Source: Chromatium okenii (GTDB lineage: Bacteria > Pseudomonadota > Gammaproteobacteria > Chromatiales > Chromatiaceae). Taken from it: 64,000 bases of DNA. Each line of letters opens with the position of its first letter. The stretch's first letter is position 1. The notes under the pieces are model-generated. The model saw only the letters and a program-made list of their open reading frames with translations. It was not told where the DNA came from and made no database searches. The position numbers and the translations under genes were made by a program. The stretch lies in the NCBI RefSeq assembly GCF_002958735.1, contig NZ_PPGH01000037.1, positions 1 to 64,000 of the forward strand, read 5' to 3'. Positions 27,942 through 37,560 of the stretch are shown here, piece after piece.

Positions 27942-29514
27942 TTAAGCAAATTGCAGCGCAGTAGACATGGCGGCGAGCTTGTGCTCAGTTTCCTGCCATT
28001 CACTCAGCGCATCAGAACCAGTCACGATGCCCGCGCCAGCATACAAATCAGCGACACGATCATTGATCTGCGCACAGCGCAGCAGCACCCAAAGTTCTCC
28101 CGTCAAATCCGGTGCGACGATTCCCGCTGCGCCGGTATACCAACCACGCTCCAGCGGTTCCGTTTGCTGCAACCAAGTCCGCGCAGCTTGACGCGGTTGC
28201 CCGTTGGTTGCCGGAGTCGGATGGAGCAATTCCGCAAGTCGAAACACATCCACGTCCGGTTCAAGCTGCCCGCGCAGAATGCTCCACAGATGTTGCGCAT
28301 TATTGAGCTGCAAAATGCGCGGGCCATCCGGCGCGTCGAGATGACGGCAGCATTGGCGCAATGCAGCGGTCACTGCATCCACGACAACCTGATGTTCACG
28401 CAGATTTTTTTCACAATGCAGCAGTTCCAACGTCATCGCTGCATCGCGTTCTGCATCTTCGGCGCGACTGATTGTGCCAGCGAGCGCATCGGCTTCAATC
28501 CGGTCGCGGCATTGGGTAAATAAACGCTCCGGCGTGGCAGCGACAAAACTAGATACGCCGCGCCGAATGTTAATGACCTGACATGACGGAAACAGGTAAC
28601 GCAGCGCAGCACTGAGGCGGGTTAAATCAAAACGGCGATGTCCTTCCAACCGCAGCCGCCGTCCAATCACCACTTTTTCCAATCGCGCCAGCGCGATGTC
28701 GCTCAGAGCGGTGTTCACCAACTCACGCCACACTGCAAAATCCGGTTCACTCGCGCCGCGTTCTAAATGCGCGGGCGTGAGCGGATCAAGTGCGGGTTGC
28801 GCCAGCAGCGGCACGATTGCATCCAACTGCGCCAGCCAGCGCGGCAGTAATGTCTCGCGTTTTGCCGGCAGCGCAGTCGTCAGAATCAACGCCGCTTGTC
28901 CGGCTTGACTGCATAACGCCAATTCTGGCAACCAAAACAAAGTATTGGGAAGCGTGTCGGAAGAAATCCCCCCCAACCCCCCTTTTTCTAAAGGGGGAGA
29001 TTCAAGCCCCCCTTTCGCAAAGGATGAGGAAAGCCCCCTTTGAAAAAGGGGGGTTGGGGGGATTTATCAAAACAAGGTGGTTGGGGGATTTATTGCAAAA
29101 AGGAGATTTAGATTTATCCACCGGCGCTGCGGCAAAACCGAGCATTCCAAAACCCGTAAAGCCGGTTTCGTCTGGATCAATCTGTTGCCAATTGGCAGTG
29201 GCAGCTTTAACCACCGCGCCCAGCATCGGCAATCGCGCTGCGCCTTCTGCTTGCCATTCGCCAGCAATGCCATATCCGGCGCGTAATTCATCACGATGAT
29301 TGTGGGCAAAATGAAACTGCGGTCCGGGCAATTCCGGCGCGATGGTGAGGGCGTGAGGCAGTGCGAGGATCAGCGACACGAAACCATCCGCTTGATCGAG
29401 CGGCAATAAGCTGATGGTTTCGTGCAACCGCGCCCGCAGTTGCTCTAAAACTTTGAGCGGTGCAAGCATGGATGAATGAGTCGGACAATCAAAAAGAAGC
29501 TGGCGCATGACCAT
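27942..29514 (-). CDS. menF: MenF, isochorismate synthase with a repeat insertion and one frame break
   Basis: Isomerises chorismate to isochorismate, the first committed step of menaquinone synthesis. The N-terminal part (29514-29100) has PGPQFHFAHNHRDELRAGYG and TGFTGFGMLGFAAAPVD. The C-terminal part (28960-27942) holds LARLEKVVIGRRLRLEG with the general-base Lys, ATPERLFTQCRDRIEADALAGT, REHQVVVDAV and LYAGAGIVTGSDALSEWQETEHKLA. Between them a palindromic repeat of about 130 bases is inserted; it reads INPPNPPFSKGAF and then LEKGGLGGI. Both halves line up in one frame if one G is dropped from the six-G run at minus-strand 29012-29007, so the insertion may be a tolerated surface loop. If the base is real, the gene is split. 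Salicylate or PabB-type synthases are less likely given menD downstream. Confidence 0.85.
28964..29091. repeat. Palindromic C/G-rich repeat inserted in menF
   Basis: Left arm AAATCCCCCCCAACCCCCC (from 28964, continuing to 28993) and right arm ending GGGGGGTTGGGGGGATTT (29038-29064) are near-perfect inverted repeats of about 28 bases around a C-rich centre. A further half copy GGTGGTTGGGGGATTT follows at 29076-29091. Same family as 21378-21440. It has a MITE-like layout without a coding sequence. Confidence 0.8.
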
Positions 29515-29551
29515 TGCACAGCAGATGCCATGCGCAAAAGAAGTGACCGCG

Positions 29552-30439
29552 TTACGCGGCGCGAGTCGCCCAAAAATGCGTCATCGCTGCGGCGGTTTCC
29601 GCTGGGCGTTCCCATTGTGGCATTCCGCGAGTCGGCACAATGCGCTGCGCCAGCCAATTGGGATGACGCCCCAAAAAGTCCGGCAGCTCATGGAAATCAA
29701 TGTTTGGATCGCGGTCGTATAGCACGAGCACTGGCACGGTCAATTTGCTGTACAGCGTTTCGCCCGCCTGCGGTGTAAACAGTTGACCGGATAGGAAATA
29801 CAGCGGCGCGTATTTCGCCCCCGGCTGATGCGTGGTCGCGTGGGCGTAGTCGATCAATTCCGGCGGAATGCCATTCACAAATGCTTGATTGTAGAAAAAT
29901 TTAATGCTGGCGCGGGTCGTGAGCAGGCTGAATAAACCGTCATTGACGACCGGAACGCTGAGGAATTGATATGCCCGTTCTGCTGCCTTGCCGGTCGGTA
30001 AGCCGCGCAGATTAAAACCAGTCGGGGATAACAGCGTCAGGCTCGTCACCAATGTCGGCTGTTGCAGCGTGGCGCGAGCGGCAAATTCACAACCGAGCGA
30101 AAACGCGGCGACATCTGCCGGAACTTTCACCACTTGCTCCAAAAATTCCGCGATCACGCCTGCGAACAGTTCCGGCGAATAACGGCGTTTGCTGCGGTCG
30201 GAATGCCCAAAGCCGGGCAAATCAAGCGCATAAACCGGACGCTGGGCGCGGTAATGTTCAAACAGCGGTTTCATTTCAATGGCGCTGGGCGCAGCGTTAA
30301 TGCTGTGAATTAACAACAGCGGACGACCGCTGGCGCTGGTGTCGGCGTAATAGTGAATGCGTCCGGCGCTGGCGGAATTGAAATCGTGGCGCGTGGCTTG
30401 AATCGCTGCGGGCAAGGTGTGCGTATTCGGAGCAGTCAT
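29552..30439 (-). CDS. Alpha/beta-hydrolase fold protein in the menaquinone block
   Basis: About 295 residues with an alpha/beta hydrolase core. The oxyanion-hole region is LLLIHSINAAPSAIEM, followed by PVYALDLPGFGHSDR. The nucleophile elbow is AAFSLGCEFA (Ser in a small-x-Ser-x-Gly context), and an acid position lies in VLVLYDRDPNIDF. The position where relatives carry the catalytic His (GLPH-type) reads TRGMPQWERP, with Gln instead. Hydrolytic activity is therefore doubtful, unless another His serves. It lies 37 bases before menF and 26 after the PLP decarboxylase. A MenH-like role is suggested only by position. The ATG at 30439 has GAGG 10 bases upstream; an in-frame TTG at 30445 is an alternative. 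Confidence 0.75.
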   Translation of the reverse strand: MTAPNTHTLPAAIQATRHDFNSASAGRIHYYADTSASGRPLLLIHSINAAPSAIEMKPLFEHYRAQRPVYALDLPGFGHSDRSKRRYSPELFAGVIAEFLEQVVKVPADVAAFSLGCEFAARATLQQPTLVTSLTLLSPTGFNLRGLPTGKAAERAYQFLSVPVVNDGLFSLLTTRASIKFFYNQAFVNGIPPELIDYAHATTHQPGAKYAPLYFLSGQLFTPQAGETLYSKLTVPVLVLYDRDPNIDFHELPDFLGRHPNWLAQRIVPTRGMPQWERPAETAAAMTHFWATRAA

Positions 30440-30465
30440 GGGCAAATAACCTCAAAATGATTTTT

Positions 30466-31706
30466 CTAATTCACCAACACTTCAATCGCTGCTGGATGTC
30501 CTAAAAATGCTGTTGGGCTGGCGCTTAAACCATAAGCGCCTGATTGCAATACTGCAATCAAATCTCCTTCCTGCGCGTGACCGAGCGGCATTTTATCCGC
30601 GAGCACATCCAGCGGCGTACACAGCGGACCGACGACCGAAGCAATTTCCGGTTCATCCGCTGCGTTGATGCGATTGGCGACCACGACTGGATAATTTTTG
30701 CGAATCACCTGCCCGAAATTGCCGGACGCAGCGAGATGATGATGCAGTCCGCCGTCCGTCACCAAAAACAGTTGTCCGCGTGAAATTTTGCGCTCCACCA
30801 CGCGACACACATAAATGCCCGCTTCACCGACGATAAACCGCCCCAGCTCAATGACAAATTCTGCGTCGGGCAATTCGCGCTGCGCCGCCGGCAGCAATTC
30901 TGCCAGCCGCTCGCCGACTGCGTTCAAATCCAGTGGCTGCTCGCCGGGAAAATACGGAATGCCAAAGCCGCCGCCGAGATTGAGCGACCGCACCGGTGCT
31001 GGCGCGTCCTGCGCCAGTCGGATTGCCAGCGCCAGCGTTTGTTCCTGCGCCTCGCTGATCGCGGCAGCGCGGAGATTTTGCGAACCGCTGAAAATATGAA
31101 AACCAACAAATTCAAGGTCTAGCGCCTTCATCGCGGTCAACACTGCCGGCACACGCTCGGCGTCGATCCCGAATTGTTTCGCGCCGCCGCTCATCTTCAT
31201 GCCCGATGATTTCAATTCAAAATCAGGATTCACCCGCACTGCCACTCGCGGCTGAATGCCCAGCGCCGCGCCGATTTCCGTCACTGCCCGCAGCTCGCGC
31301 TCCGATTCCAGATTGATAACGATTCCCGCTGCAACGGCTTGGGTTAATTCAGTTTTCTGTTTCGCCGGTCCCGCAAAACTGATGTTTAACGGCGACATCG
31401 GCGTATCAAGCACGGTATTTAATTCGCCACCAGACGCGACATCGAAACCATCAACCAATCCCGCCAAATGCTGCACCACCGCAGGCAGCGGATTGGCTTT
31501 GATCGCGTAATGCAACTGAATTGCGGACGGCAACGCAGAACGGAGCTGCGCGATGCGGGCAGTAATAAACCGCGATCATAGGCATAAAACGGCGTTTGCC
31601 CGACTCGCGCCGCCAGCCGCGTTGCAGAAAAACTGCCGATCATCAATTGGTTATCACTGATTGGAAATGCCAGCGGTGCGGTGTGACGGATGATGGTCAT
31701 TTTCAT
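30466..31706 (-). CDS. PLP-dependent decarboxylase, exosortase-A-system type (one frame break)
   Basis: Fold-type III (alanine racemase-like barrel) PLP decarboxylase related to LysA, about 413 residues. Visible features are the N-terminal PFYAYDRGLL, the PLP Lys in HYAIKANPLPAVV, DVASGGEL, VNPDFELKSSGMKMSGGAKQFG, GFHIFSGSQNL, LNLGGGFGIPYF, and the dimer-interface VVGPLCTPLDVLA and LQSGAYGLSASPTAFLGHP. This matches the decarboxylases that accompany exosortase A/exopolysaccharide clusters rather than diaminopimelate decarboxylase. The frame changes near 31560; adding one A after GGTTTATTA restores LLTARIAQLRSALPSAIQ. The true substrate is unknown. Likely co-transcribed with the hydrolase, menF and menD. 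Confidence 0.83.
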
Positions 31707-31720
31707 GCTCAATTGGCAAT

Positions 31721-31752
31721 AAAAAACCGCTCTCTTTGAATAGAGAACGGTT
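31721..31752 (-). terminator. Rho-independent terminator after the LoiP-like gene
   Basis: On the minus strand AACCGTTCTCT/AGAGAGCGGTT (one mismatch) closes a 6-base loop and is followed by TTTTTT (31726-31721). It separates the LoiP-like gene from the decarboxylase, 15 bases from the latter's start. Confidence 0.8.
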
Positions 31753-31766
31753 GAAATGAAGCGATC

Positions 31767-32521
31767 TTAAATCGCTTTCCGAATCCGTTCTGCGCGTGCC
31801 TTCGGCTCAGGATGGGTCGAGAGCATTTGCGTGACAAAAGTCGAATTGCTATCACCCATTGCCGCGAGTTTTTCTAATGCCGTCGCTGCACCTTCTGGAT
31901 TCTGCCGCTTTGTTTTAGCTCTCCAGTCCATAATCATCTGCTTCACGTTCATTCGCTTGTGAGAACTGGGCGTTAATGACTTTTTCGGTGAAATCGCCGA
32001 GTTGTGAAGCAGTCAACGCGCAACTTGCTGACTCGCGGTTTTAGTAATGATGTCGCGCCCAACTTTGGTGAGCAATGAAGCACGATCCGTTGTTTTAAGT
32101 GACCTTTGCAACGTGTCCAATTTCGTGACCAACAATGAAACAACAGCTCATCGTCATTCATACTATCCATTAACCCGAATAACCCGAATTGTACCGTCTG
32201 GCATCGCAAACGCATTGATGTCTTGGTCATATAAACTTAACATTCAATGGAATCCATTAACAGATTTCAATTTTTAGCGAGTTTATTCACCCGTTTTTGA
32301 TATTTGCTGTTCGATGGAGCGAGGATATTATTCTGGTCTGAAGCCACTGCTGCCGCTCGTGCTTCTTGCATCATTTGCGCGTCGGTGATTGATGTCGCTT
32401 CCAATAGGCTGGAACCTGTGCTCATCATATCTGTGGCAGACATGGTTTTACATCCAACCAAGTTAACGGCGACGATGGTCATTATCATGGTGACAATCTG
32501 ATTAACGGACGAAACCCGCAT
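31767..32521 (-). pseudogene. loiP: LoiP/YggG-like M48 lipoprotein metalloprotease, frame-broken
   Basis: Membrane-anchored zinc protease family. The N terminus has a lipoprotein signal (TIVAVNLVGCKTMSA, lipobox Cys) and the family segment ILAPSNSKYQKRVNKLAKN. Downstream, in shifting frames, come a PDGTIRVYSGLMDSMNDDEL-like stretch, the zinc motif HEIGH (codons at 32127-32113), KGHLKQRIVLH, and finally EGAATALEKLAAMGDSNSTF with THPEPKARAERIRKAI to the stop. At least four frame changes lie between 32270 and 31950. The ATG at 32521 has GAGGAA 8 bases upstream. Motifs survive, so sequencing error is possible, but the density of breaks in 750 bases also allows a recent pseudogene. Confidence 0.75.
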
Positions 32522-32609
32522 AAACAATTTCCTCATCGAATAAAAGAATTTACCCAATCACTGCGTAATATGCCGGCGCATTTTTATCTAAAAATAACTT
32601 GTGCGCAAT

Positions 32610-34193
32610 TTAAAATAAATCCGCCAATTCCAACGCCAGCCGTTTGCGATCAATTTTGCCATTCGGGTTGCGCGGCAACGGCTCGGCATGAACGATGATT
32701 CGCGCTGGCAACATGAATGTCGGCAATTGCGCCTGACACGCTGCCAGCAGTTCGGCGCTGAGTTCGGCGCTGGCGTCTGGCGCGTACACCACCAGCACTA
32801 CTGCCTGTCCCAGCACCGAATGCGCGACGCCCAGCGCGGCGACTTCTCCAACCAAACCAGTGGCATAAATCACTTCTTCAACTTCGGTCGGACTGACGCG
32901 ATAACCGGACGTTTTGATCATTTCATCGCGGCGACCGACGAAATACAGATAACCATCGGCATCCTGCGTCACCGTGTCGCCCGACCACACGGCGATTTCT
33001 GTGAGCGGCAATTCCGCCGGTTGACCGGGTGCAGGTTTGAACCGCTCGGCAGTTTTTTCCGCATCATTCCAATAACCAAGCGCAACGTGAACGCCGCGAT
33101 GCACCAATTCGCCCGATTCGCCCGCAGCGCACGGTGAACCATCTTCGCGCACCACCATGATTTCGGCATTTGGAATTGCCCGTCCCATTGAACCGGGGCG
33201 GCGGTCGATTTCTTCCGGTGGCAAATAGGTTGAGCGAAATGCTTCAGTCAATCCGTACATTAAAAATGGCTTGGTTTGCGGCAACTTGGCGCGAAGATTA
33301 GCGAGCGTGGCACTCGGCATTGCGCCGCCAGAATTAGTGAAATAGCGCAAATGTTCGCCGACTGTTTTCGGCCATTCCAATTCGGCGAGTTGAATCCACA
33401 ACGGCGGCACGGCAGCCAATCCAGTGATGCGTTCTTTAATCACAGCGCGAATTACGTCACGCGGCAGCAAATAATTCATTAATACTGCGCACGCGCCGAC
33501 GCGAAATGCCGTCGTGAGCTGGCTCAATCCGTAATCAAAACTCAGTGGCAATACGGATAAAATCCGATCATCGGCGCGATTGTCGAGATAACTCGCCACA
33601 CTCACTGCGCCCGCAACTAAATTGCGATGCGATAACACGACGCCTTTCGGTCGTCCAGTACTGCCGGATGTATAAAGAATTGCTGCAACATCACCATCAA
33701 TCACGCGGTGAAATCTTTTTAATGCTTCATTTTCAAGCGAAAGCGAATAAGAAAATAACTGCCATTTTTTGAATAAAGGAGGATCAACAGGGATTTTGTC
33801 GCCTACGATTAACACCGTTTGCAAATCAATACATTGATTAAGCACTGTTTGCAATAGCGTTAAACGTTCTGCCGAAGTCACCAAAATCCGCACATTACAA
33901 TCCATTAAAATGTGCGCAACTTGTTCCGGTTTTAATAACGGGTTAATCGGAACAAATACGCCACCAGCCGCTGCTGCTGCGAATAACGCAATCACCGTTT
34001 CTGGGCGCTTTTCTAAATATACCGCAATACGTTCGCCGCGTTCTAAACCCAGCGTTAAATAATGTGCTGCGGCATTGTGCACTGCTTCCGCCAATGCTTG
34101 ATAAGACCATTCTATTCCAGAAGCGCGTAATGCTGCATTGGCTGGTGTGCGCTGGGCTTGATGAATTAACAGCTCGTGAATGAGTTCAGTCAT
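32610..34193 (-). CDS. Acyl-CoA ligase (AMP-forming), exosortase-A-system type
   Basis: The 527-residue adenylate-forming enzyme has ATP-binding P-loop AILYTSGSTGRPKGVVLSH, the FDYGLSQLTTAF region, MYGLTEAFRSTYLPPE, YWNDAEKTAERF, the hinge GRRDEMIKTSGYRVSPTEVEE, and catalytic Lys in PRNPNGKIDRKRL. Members adjacent to a LysA-like decarboxylase are typical of exosortase A exopolysaccharide clusters, but no exosortase, glycosyltransferase or PEP-CTERM gene occurs here. The substrate is unknown (short acyl or amino acid). The decarboxylase lies 0.9 kb downstream with the LoiP-like gene between. Intact. Confidence 0.85.
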   Translation of the reverse strand: MTELIHELLIHQAQRTPANAALRASGIEWSYQALAEAVHNAAAHYLTLGLERGERIAVYLEKRPETVIALFAAAAAGGVFVPINPLLKPEQVAHILMDCNVRILVTSAERLTLLQTVLNQCIDLQTVLIVGDKIPVDPPLFKKWQLFSYSLSLENEALKRFHRVIDGDVAAILYTSGSTGRPKGVVLSHRNLVAGAVSVASYLDNRADDRILSVLPLSFDYGLSQLTTAFRVGACAVLMNYLLPRDVIRAVIKERITGLAAVPPLWIQLAELEWPKTVGEHLRYFTNSGGAMPSATLANLRAKLPQTKPFLMYGLTEAFRSTYLPPEEIDRRPGSMGRAIPNAEIMVVREDGSPCAAGESGELVHRGVHVALGYWNDAEKTAERFKPAPGQPAELPLTEIAVWSGDTVTQDADGYLYFVGRRDEMIKTSGYRVSPTEVEEVIYATGLVGEVAALGVAHSVLGQAVVLVVYAPDASAELSAELLAACQAQLPTFMLPARIIVHAEPLPRNPNGKIDRKRLALELADLF

Positions 34194-34520
34194 GGGTGAT
34201 TTTTTGCTCTGTTTAAGGCAGATTAGTGTTTATAGAACTTCGGCGACTGCAAGTTAATCCTGTTTATTGAAAACATTTTCGTTATGATATTCTAAAAAGT
34301 TACAGCAGTCACCGTTTACAATTAAATTGCATCTTATAATAAAGATAAGGCTTTGCAACACTTGATACAAATCTGTTGTACGCTGCGCAAACCAAGTTTC
34401 AATGAAACCAAGCAGTTGTAAATGAATTTGCGTCATGCTTAAAATTTTGCAAAACCGCTGCCCGCAAATGCTATAAAATCAATGCGTTAAACTTTTTATC
34501 AACACCATCGGAGTTTCATT
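34194..34520. other. Intergenic region upstream of the RTX protein gene
   Basis: 327 bases, AT-rich, between divergent genes. A candidate promoter for the plus strand is TATAAA at 34481-34486 with a weak TTGCAA upstream at 34456-34461, and GGAG at 34510-34513 serves the ATG at 34521. A 60-codon open stretch on the minus strand (34254-34436) has no recognisable similarity. No RNA gene seen. Confidence 0.4.
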
Positions 34521-37051
34521 ATGACCGTTGCTTTCCAAACGACTGACACGCTGCTCGACGACCTCAATCCACTTGACGCGGCAGCGTCCGCTGGCGCAGT
34601 GCGGACGAGTTATGCCGACGCGGGGACGGATGAAACTGTGTCGTTTGCCGAGAAAATTGATTTTGAAGTAGGCAATGCTCCGTATTCGGTCGCCACCGCT
34701 GATTTTGATGGCGACAGCAAGCTCGATTTAGTGGCGACTAACTATGGCGCGAACAAGGTTTCAGTGCGGTTTAACACCAGCACCGGTGACACGCTCTCTT
34801 TTGATCCAGCAGCACTTTTGCCACTAGCGATAACCCATATTCGGTGACTACTGCCGACATCACAGGTGATGGCAAGCTCGATTTGATTGTCGGTCATTAC
34901 TATTACTACTCCTCCGGAGGTTATTCCGGCAGGATTTCCGTGCTGGAAAACACCAGCTTTCCGGGGGCAATTGGTTTTGCTGACCAGTTTCAATTGACTA
35001 CTGGAGAAAATCCCGTCTCGGCTATTAGCGCCGATATTGACGGCGACGGTTTCGCTGACTTGATCGCCAGCACCATCTCCAGCAGCAGCTTTGGCGGCAA
35101 CAGCATTTCCGTGCTACGCAACACCAGCGCCAGCGGAACCGTCAGTTTTGCCGCCAAAATTGATTTTGCCACCGGCATTTCTCCATATTCAGTGATTAGT
35201 GCTGATGTCAACAATGACGGTAAGCTCGATTTAATCACCGCTAACTACTCCAGCAACAACGTTTCGGTGCTGCTTAACACTAGCACCAGCGGAACTGTCA
35301 GTTTTGCGGCCAAAGTCGATGTCACTGTGGGTACTAGGCCAACTTCAGTGACCAGCGCCGATGTCAATGGCGACGGCAAAATCGATCTCATCACTGCTAA
35401 CGAAAGCAGCGACAACGTGTCGGTGCTTTTCAATACCTCCACTGCTGAAAAAGTGAGTTTTGCAAAAAAGGATTACGTCGTTGGTGACAGTCCAGCCCGC
35501 GTTACCACCGCCGATGTCGATGGTAATGGTCGCGCTGACATTATTGTCACCAACGAACGCAGCGATACCGTTTCAGTGCTGAAAAACATTTCTGCCGCTG
35601 GCTCAAGCCAATTTTTTGCAGACAAGATTGATTTTAAGACCGGCGACCAGCCGATTGGCGTCACCAGTGCCGATGTCAACGACGACGGCAAAGTCGATTT
35701 GATCGTTGCTAATCACGACGGCAACACTGTTTCCGTGCTGCTCAACACGGGCGACGGCGAGGCGAATCACATCCCAACCGGTAGCAGCCAAACGCTCACC
35801 GCCAGCGCCAATGTCGCCACGATCCTGACGCTTGCCAACTTTGGATTTAGCGACGCCGATCCCCGCGACACCCTGCAATCCGTCACCATCACCAGCTTGC
35901 CAGCGACCGGCAGCCTCACGCTGTTTGGCGAAGCCGTCACCCGCAATCAAGAAATCACCGCCACCGATATTGCTGCCGATGGTTTGGTGTTCACCGCCCC
36001 GCCCAGCGGCAAGGTGAATTTCAGTTTCAAAGTCAGTGACGGCGTCGCGCTGTCTACTTCAGCCGCCACGCTCACCTTCAACATTGAAGCTGCGCTTGAT
36101 GATCTGGTCATCACCGGCACGGCGGGCAGTGACCAGCTCAAAAGCAATGCCAACGTCGCCGGCAACGATCAATTAAACGGTTTGGCTGGCAACGATAAAT
36201 TATCCAGTTTTGACGGCAACGACACGCTTGACGGCGGAGCTGGCAATGACATTCTCGATGGCGGCGCGGGTGCCGACAGCATGATTGGCGGGGCAGGCAA
36301 CGACAGCTATACTGTTGATAATGTTGGTGATGTGGTGGTCGAAACCAGCACCGGCGGCACCGATACGGTTGCCAGCACTCTTGCCCGCTACACCTTGGCC
36401 GCCAATGTTGAAAACGGACGCATTGTGAGCACGGGCGCTTCTGATCTCACCGGCAACGCGCTGAACAACCTGCTGAATGCAGGTGCAGGCAATAACGTCA
36501 TCGACGGCGGCGCTGGCATTGATACCGTGTCGTATGCCAACGCCACCAAAGCCGTGATCGTGAATCTCGCCACCACCACCGCGCAAAATACCGGCGGTTC
36601 CGGCAGTGATCGCTTGATTGCAATTGAAAACCTCACTGGCTCAAATAACGCAGACACATTGAGCGGTAATAGCGGCGCAAATGTGCTGGCTGGCGGTGGT
36701 GGCAATGACAAACTGACCGGTGGCGCGGAAATAGACATCTTCCGTTTTGATAGTGCGCTCAAAGCCAGCAACGTCGATACCATTACTGATTTCAATGTCA
36801 AAGATGACACCATTCAATTGGAAAATGCCATCTTCAAAAAGCTCTTGACGACGGGGGCACTGAGTAAAACAACCAGCTTTGTCGCAAATACTGCTGGCGC
36901 TGCGAAAGATGCCAATGATTTCATTATTCACGACACCGATAGCGGGGCGCTGTTTTATGACGCAGATGGATCAGGCGCTGGCGCAGCAGTACAATTTGCA
37001 ATTGTCACTGTTGGCGTGGTGTTAACGGCAGCAGATTTTGTCGTGACTTGA
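34521..37051 (+). CDS. Secreted FG-GAP (beta-propeller) and RTX repeat protein (one frame break)
   Basis: About 843 residues. The N-terminal 410 residues contain seven FG-GAP/VCBS-like repeats of about 47-50 residues, each with a D-x-N/D-G-D-G-x-x-D-L calcium-binding loop (for example ADVNGDGKIDLI) followed by VSVLxNTS; seven units suggest a seven-bladed propeller. A cadherin-like segment (about 415-520) follows, then RTX nonapeptides (GLAGNDKLSSFDGNDTLDGG, GNDILDGGAGADSMIGGAGND and a later LAGGGGNDKLTGGAE). It ends with a serralysin-type C-terminal domain (IFRFDSALKASNVDTITDF and DTIQLENAIF), the type I secretion signal region. There is no N-terminal signal peptide, as expected for that route. 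Frame change at about 34812-34816 (T run): dropping one T restores FATSDNPYSVTTADI. No type I transporter genes are adjacent. Very acidic, probably an extracellular calcium-binding adhesin or matrix protein. Confidence 0.88.
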
Positions 37052-37080
37052 ATGCGCATTTTGACGAATTGAAACACATA

Positions 37081-37112
37081 AAAAAGGCTTGCCGAAATGC
37101 AAGCCTTTTTTA
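37081..37112. terminator. Bidirectional terminator between the RTX gene and rnpB
   Basis: Perfect 12-base stem AAAAAGGCTTGC/GCAAGCCTTTTT (37081-37092 with 37099-37110), loop CGAAAT, T-rich on both strands. It serves the RTX gene on the plus strand and the RNase P RNA gene on the minus strand. Confidence 0.88.
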
Positions 37113-37148
37113 TTGAAAAGTGATGAATTTTAGAATACGCAATTGAAT

Positions 37149-37521
37149 TGAGAGTTGACCGATAAGCCGGGTTCTGTCGTGAGCAGTCATTCATCTAGGA
37201 TGTACGTCGCCGCACACCTCAAGCAACCTACCCGGAAACTCGCATGGGCCATGCGATGCAGCAAAAGCTGCCTGTTTCCCTATTTGGTTTTGCTTCGAGT
37301 GGGGTTTACCCTGCCACCATTGTTACCAATGGCGCGGTGCGCTCTTACCGCACCATTTCACCCTTACCTTCCGCAACTTACGCGAAATCGGCGGTTTATT
37401 TTCTGTGGCACTAGCCGTAGACTCGCGTCCCCCAGGCGTTACCTGGCACCCTGCCCTATGAAGCCCGGACTTTCCTCACTTTCTATTGATTGAAAGCGCG
37501 ACTGCCTAGTCAACTCTCAGC
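37149..37521 (-). ncRNA. rnpB: RNase P RNA (bacterial type A)
   Basis: Catalytic RNA of RNase P, which trims tRNA 5' leaders. On the minus strand the 5' part contains GAGGAAAGTCCGGGCTTCAT and AGGGCAGGGTGCCAGGTAAC. The middle has GGTAAGGGTGAAATGGTGCG and GTAAACCCCACTCG, and the 3' part CCTAGATGAATGACTG and ACAGAACCCGGCTTATCGG. All are hallmark conserved regions of type A RNase P RNA. Helix P1 is formed by GAGAGTTGAC at the 5' end and GTCAACTCTC at the 3' end, which sets both boundaries within a few bases. Confidence 0.97.
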
Positions 37522-37526
37522 GGCAC

Positions 37527-37532
37527 AGTATA
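37527..37532 (-). promoter_or_regulatory. -10 element of the rnpB promoter
   Basis: TATACT on the minus strand, preceded by GCG (weak extended -10) and about 6 bases before the P1 helix of RNase P RNA. No good -35 match is seen. Confidence 0.5.
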
Positions 37533-37560
37533 CGCAAAATTGCGCGATAGAAGTCGAAAA

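Noticed and set aside
27555..28523. 322-codon open stretch on the plus strand opposite menD/menF
   Set aside because: Antisense to two well-supported genes; no family similarity and Arg/His/Pro-rich composition typical of a shadow frame.
34254..34436. 60-codon minus-strand frame upstream of the RTX gene
   Set aside because: No ribosome-binding site or family similarity; more likely promoter DNA.
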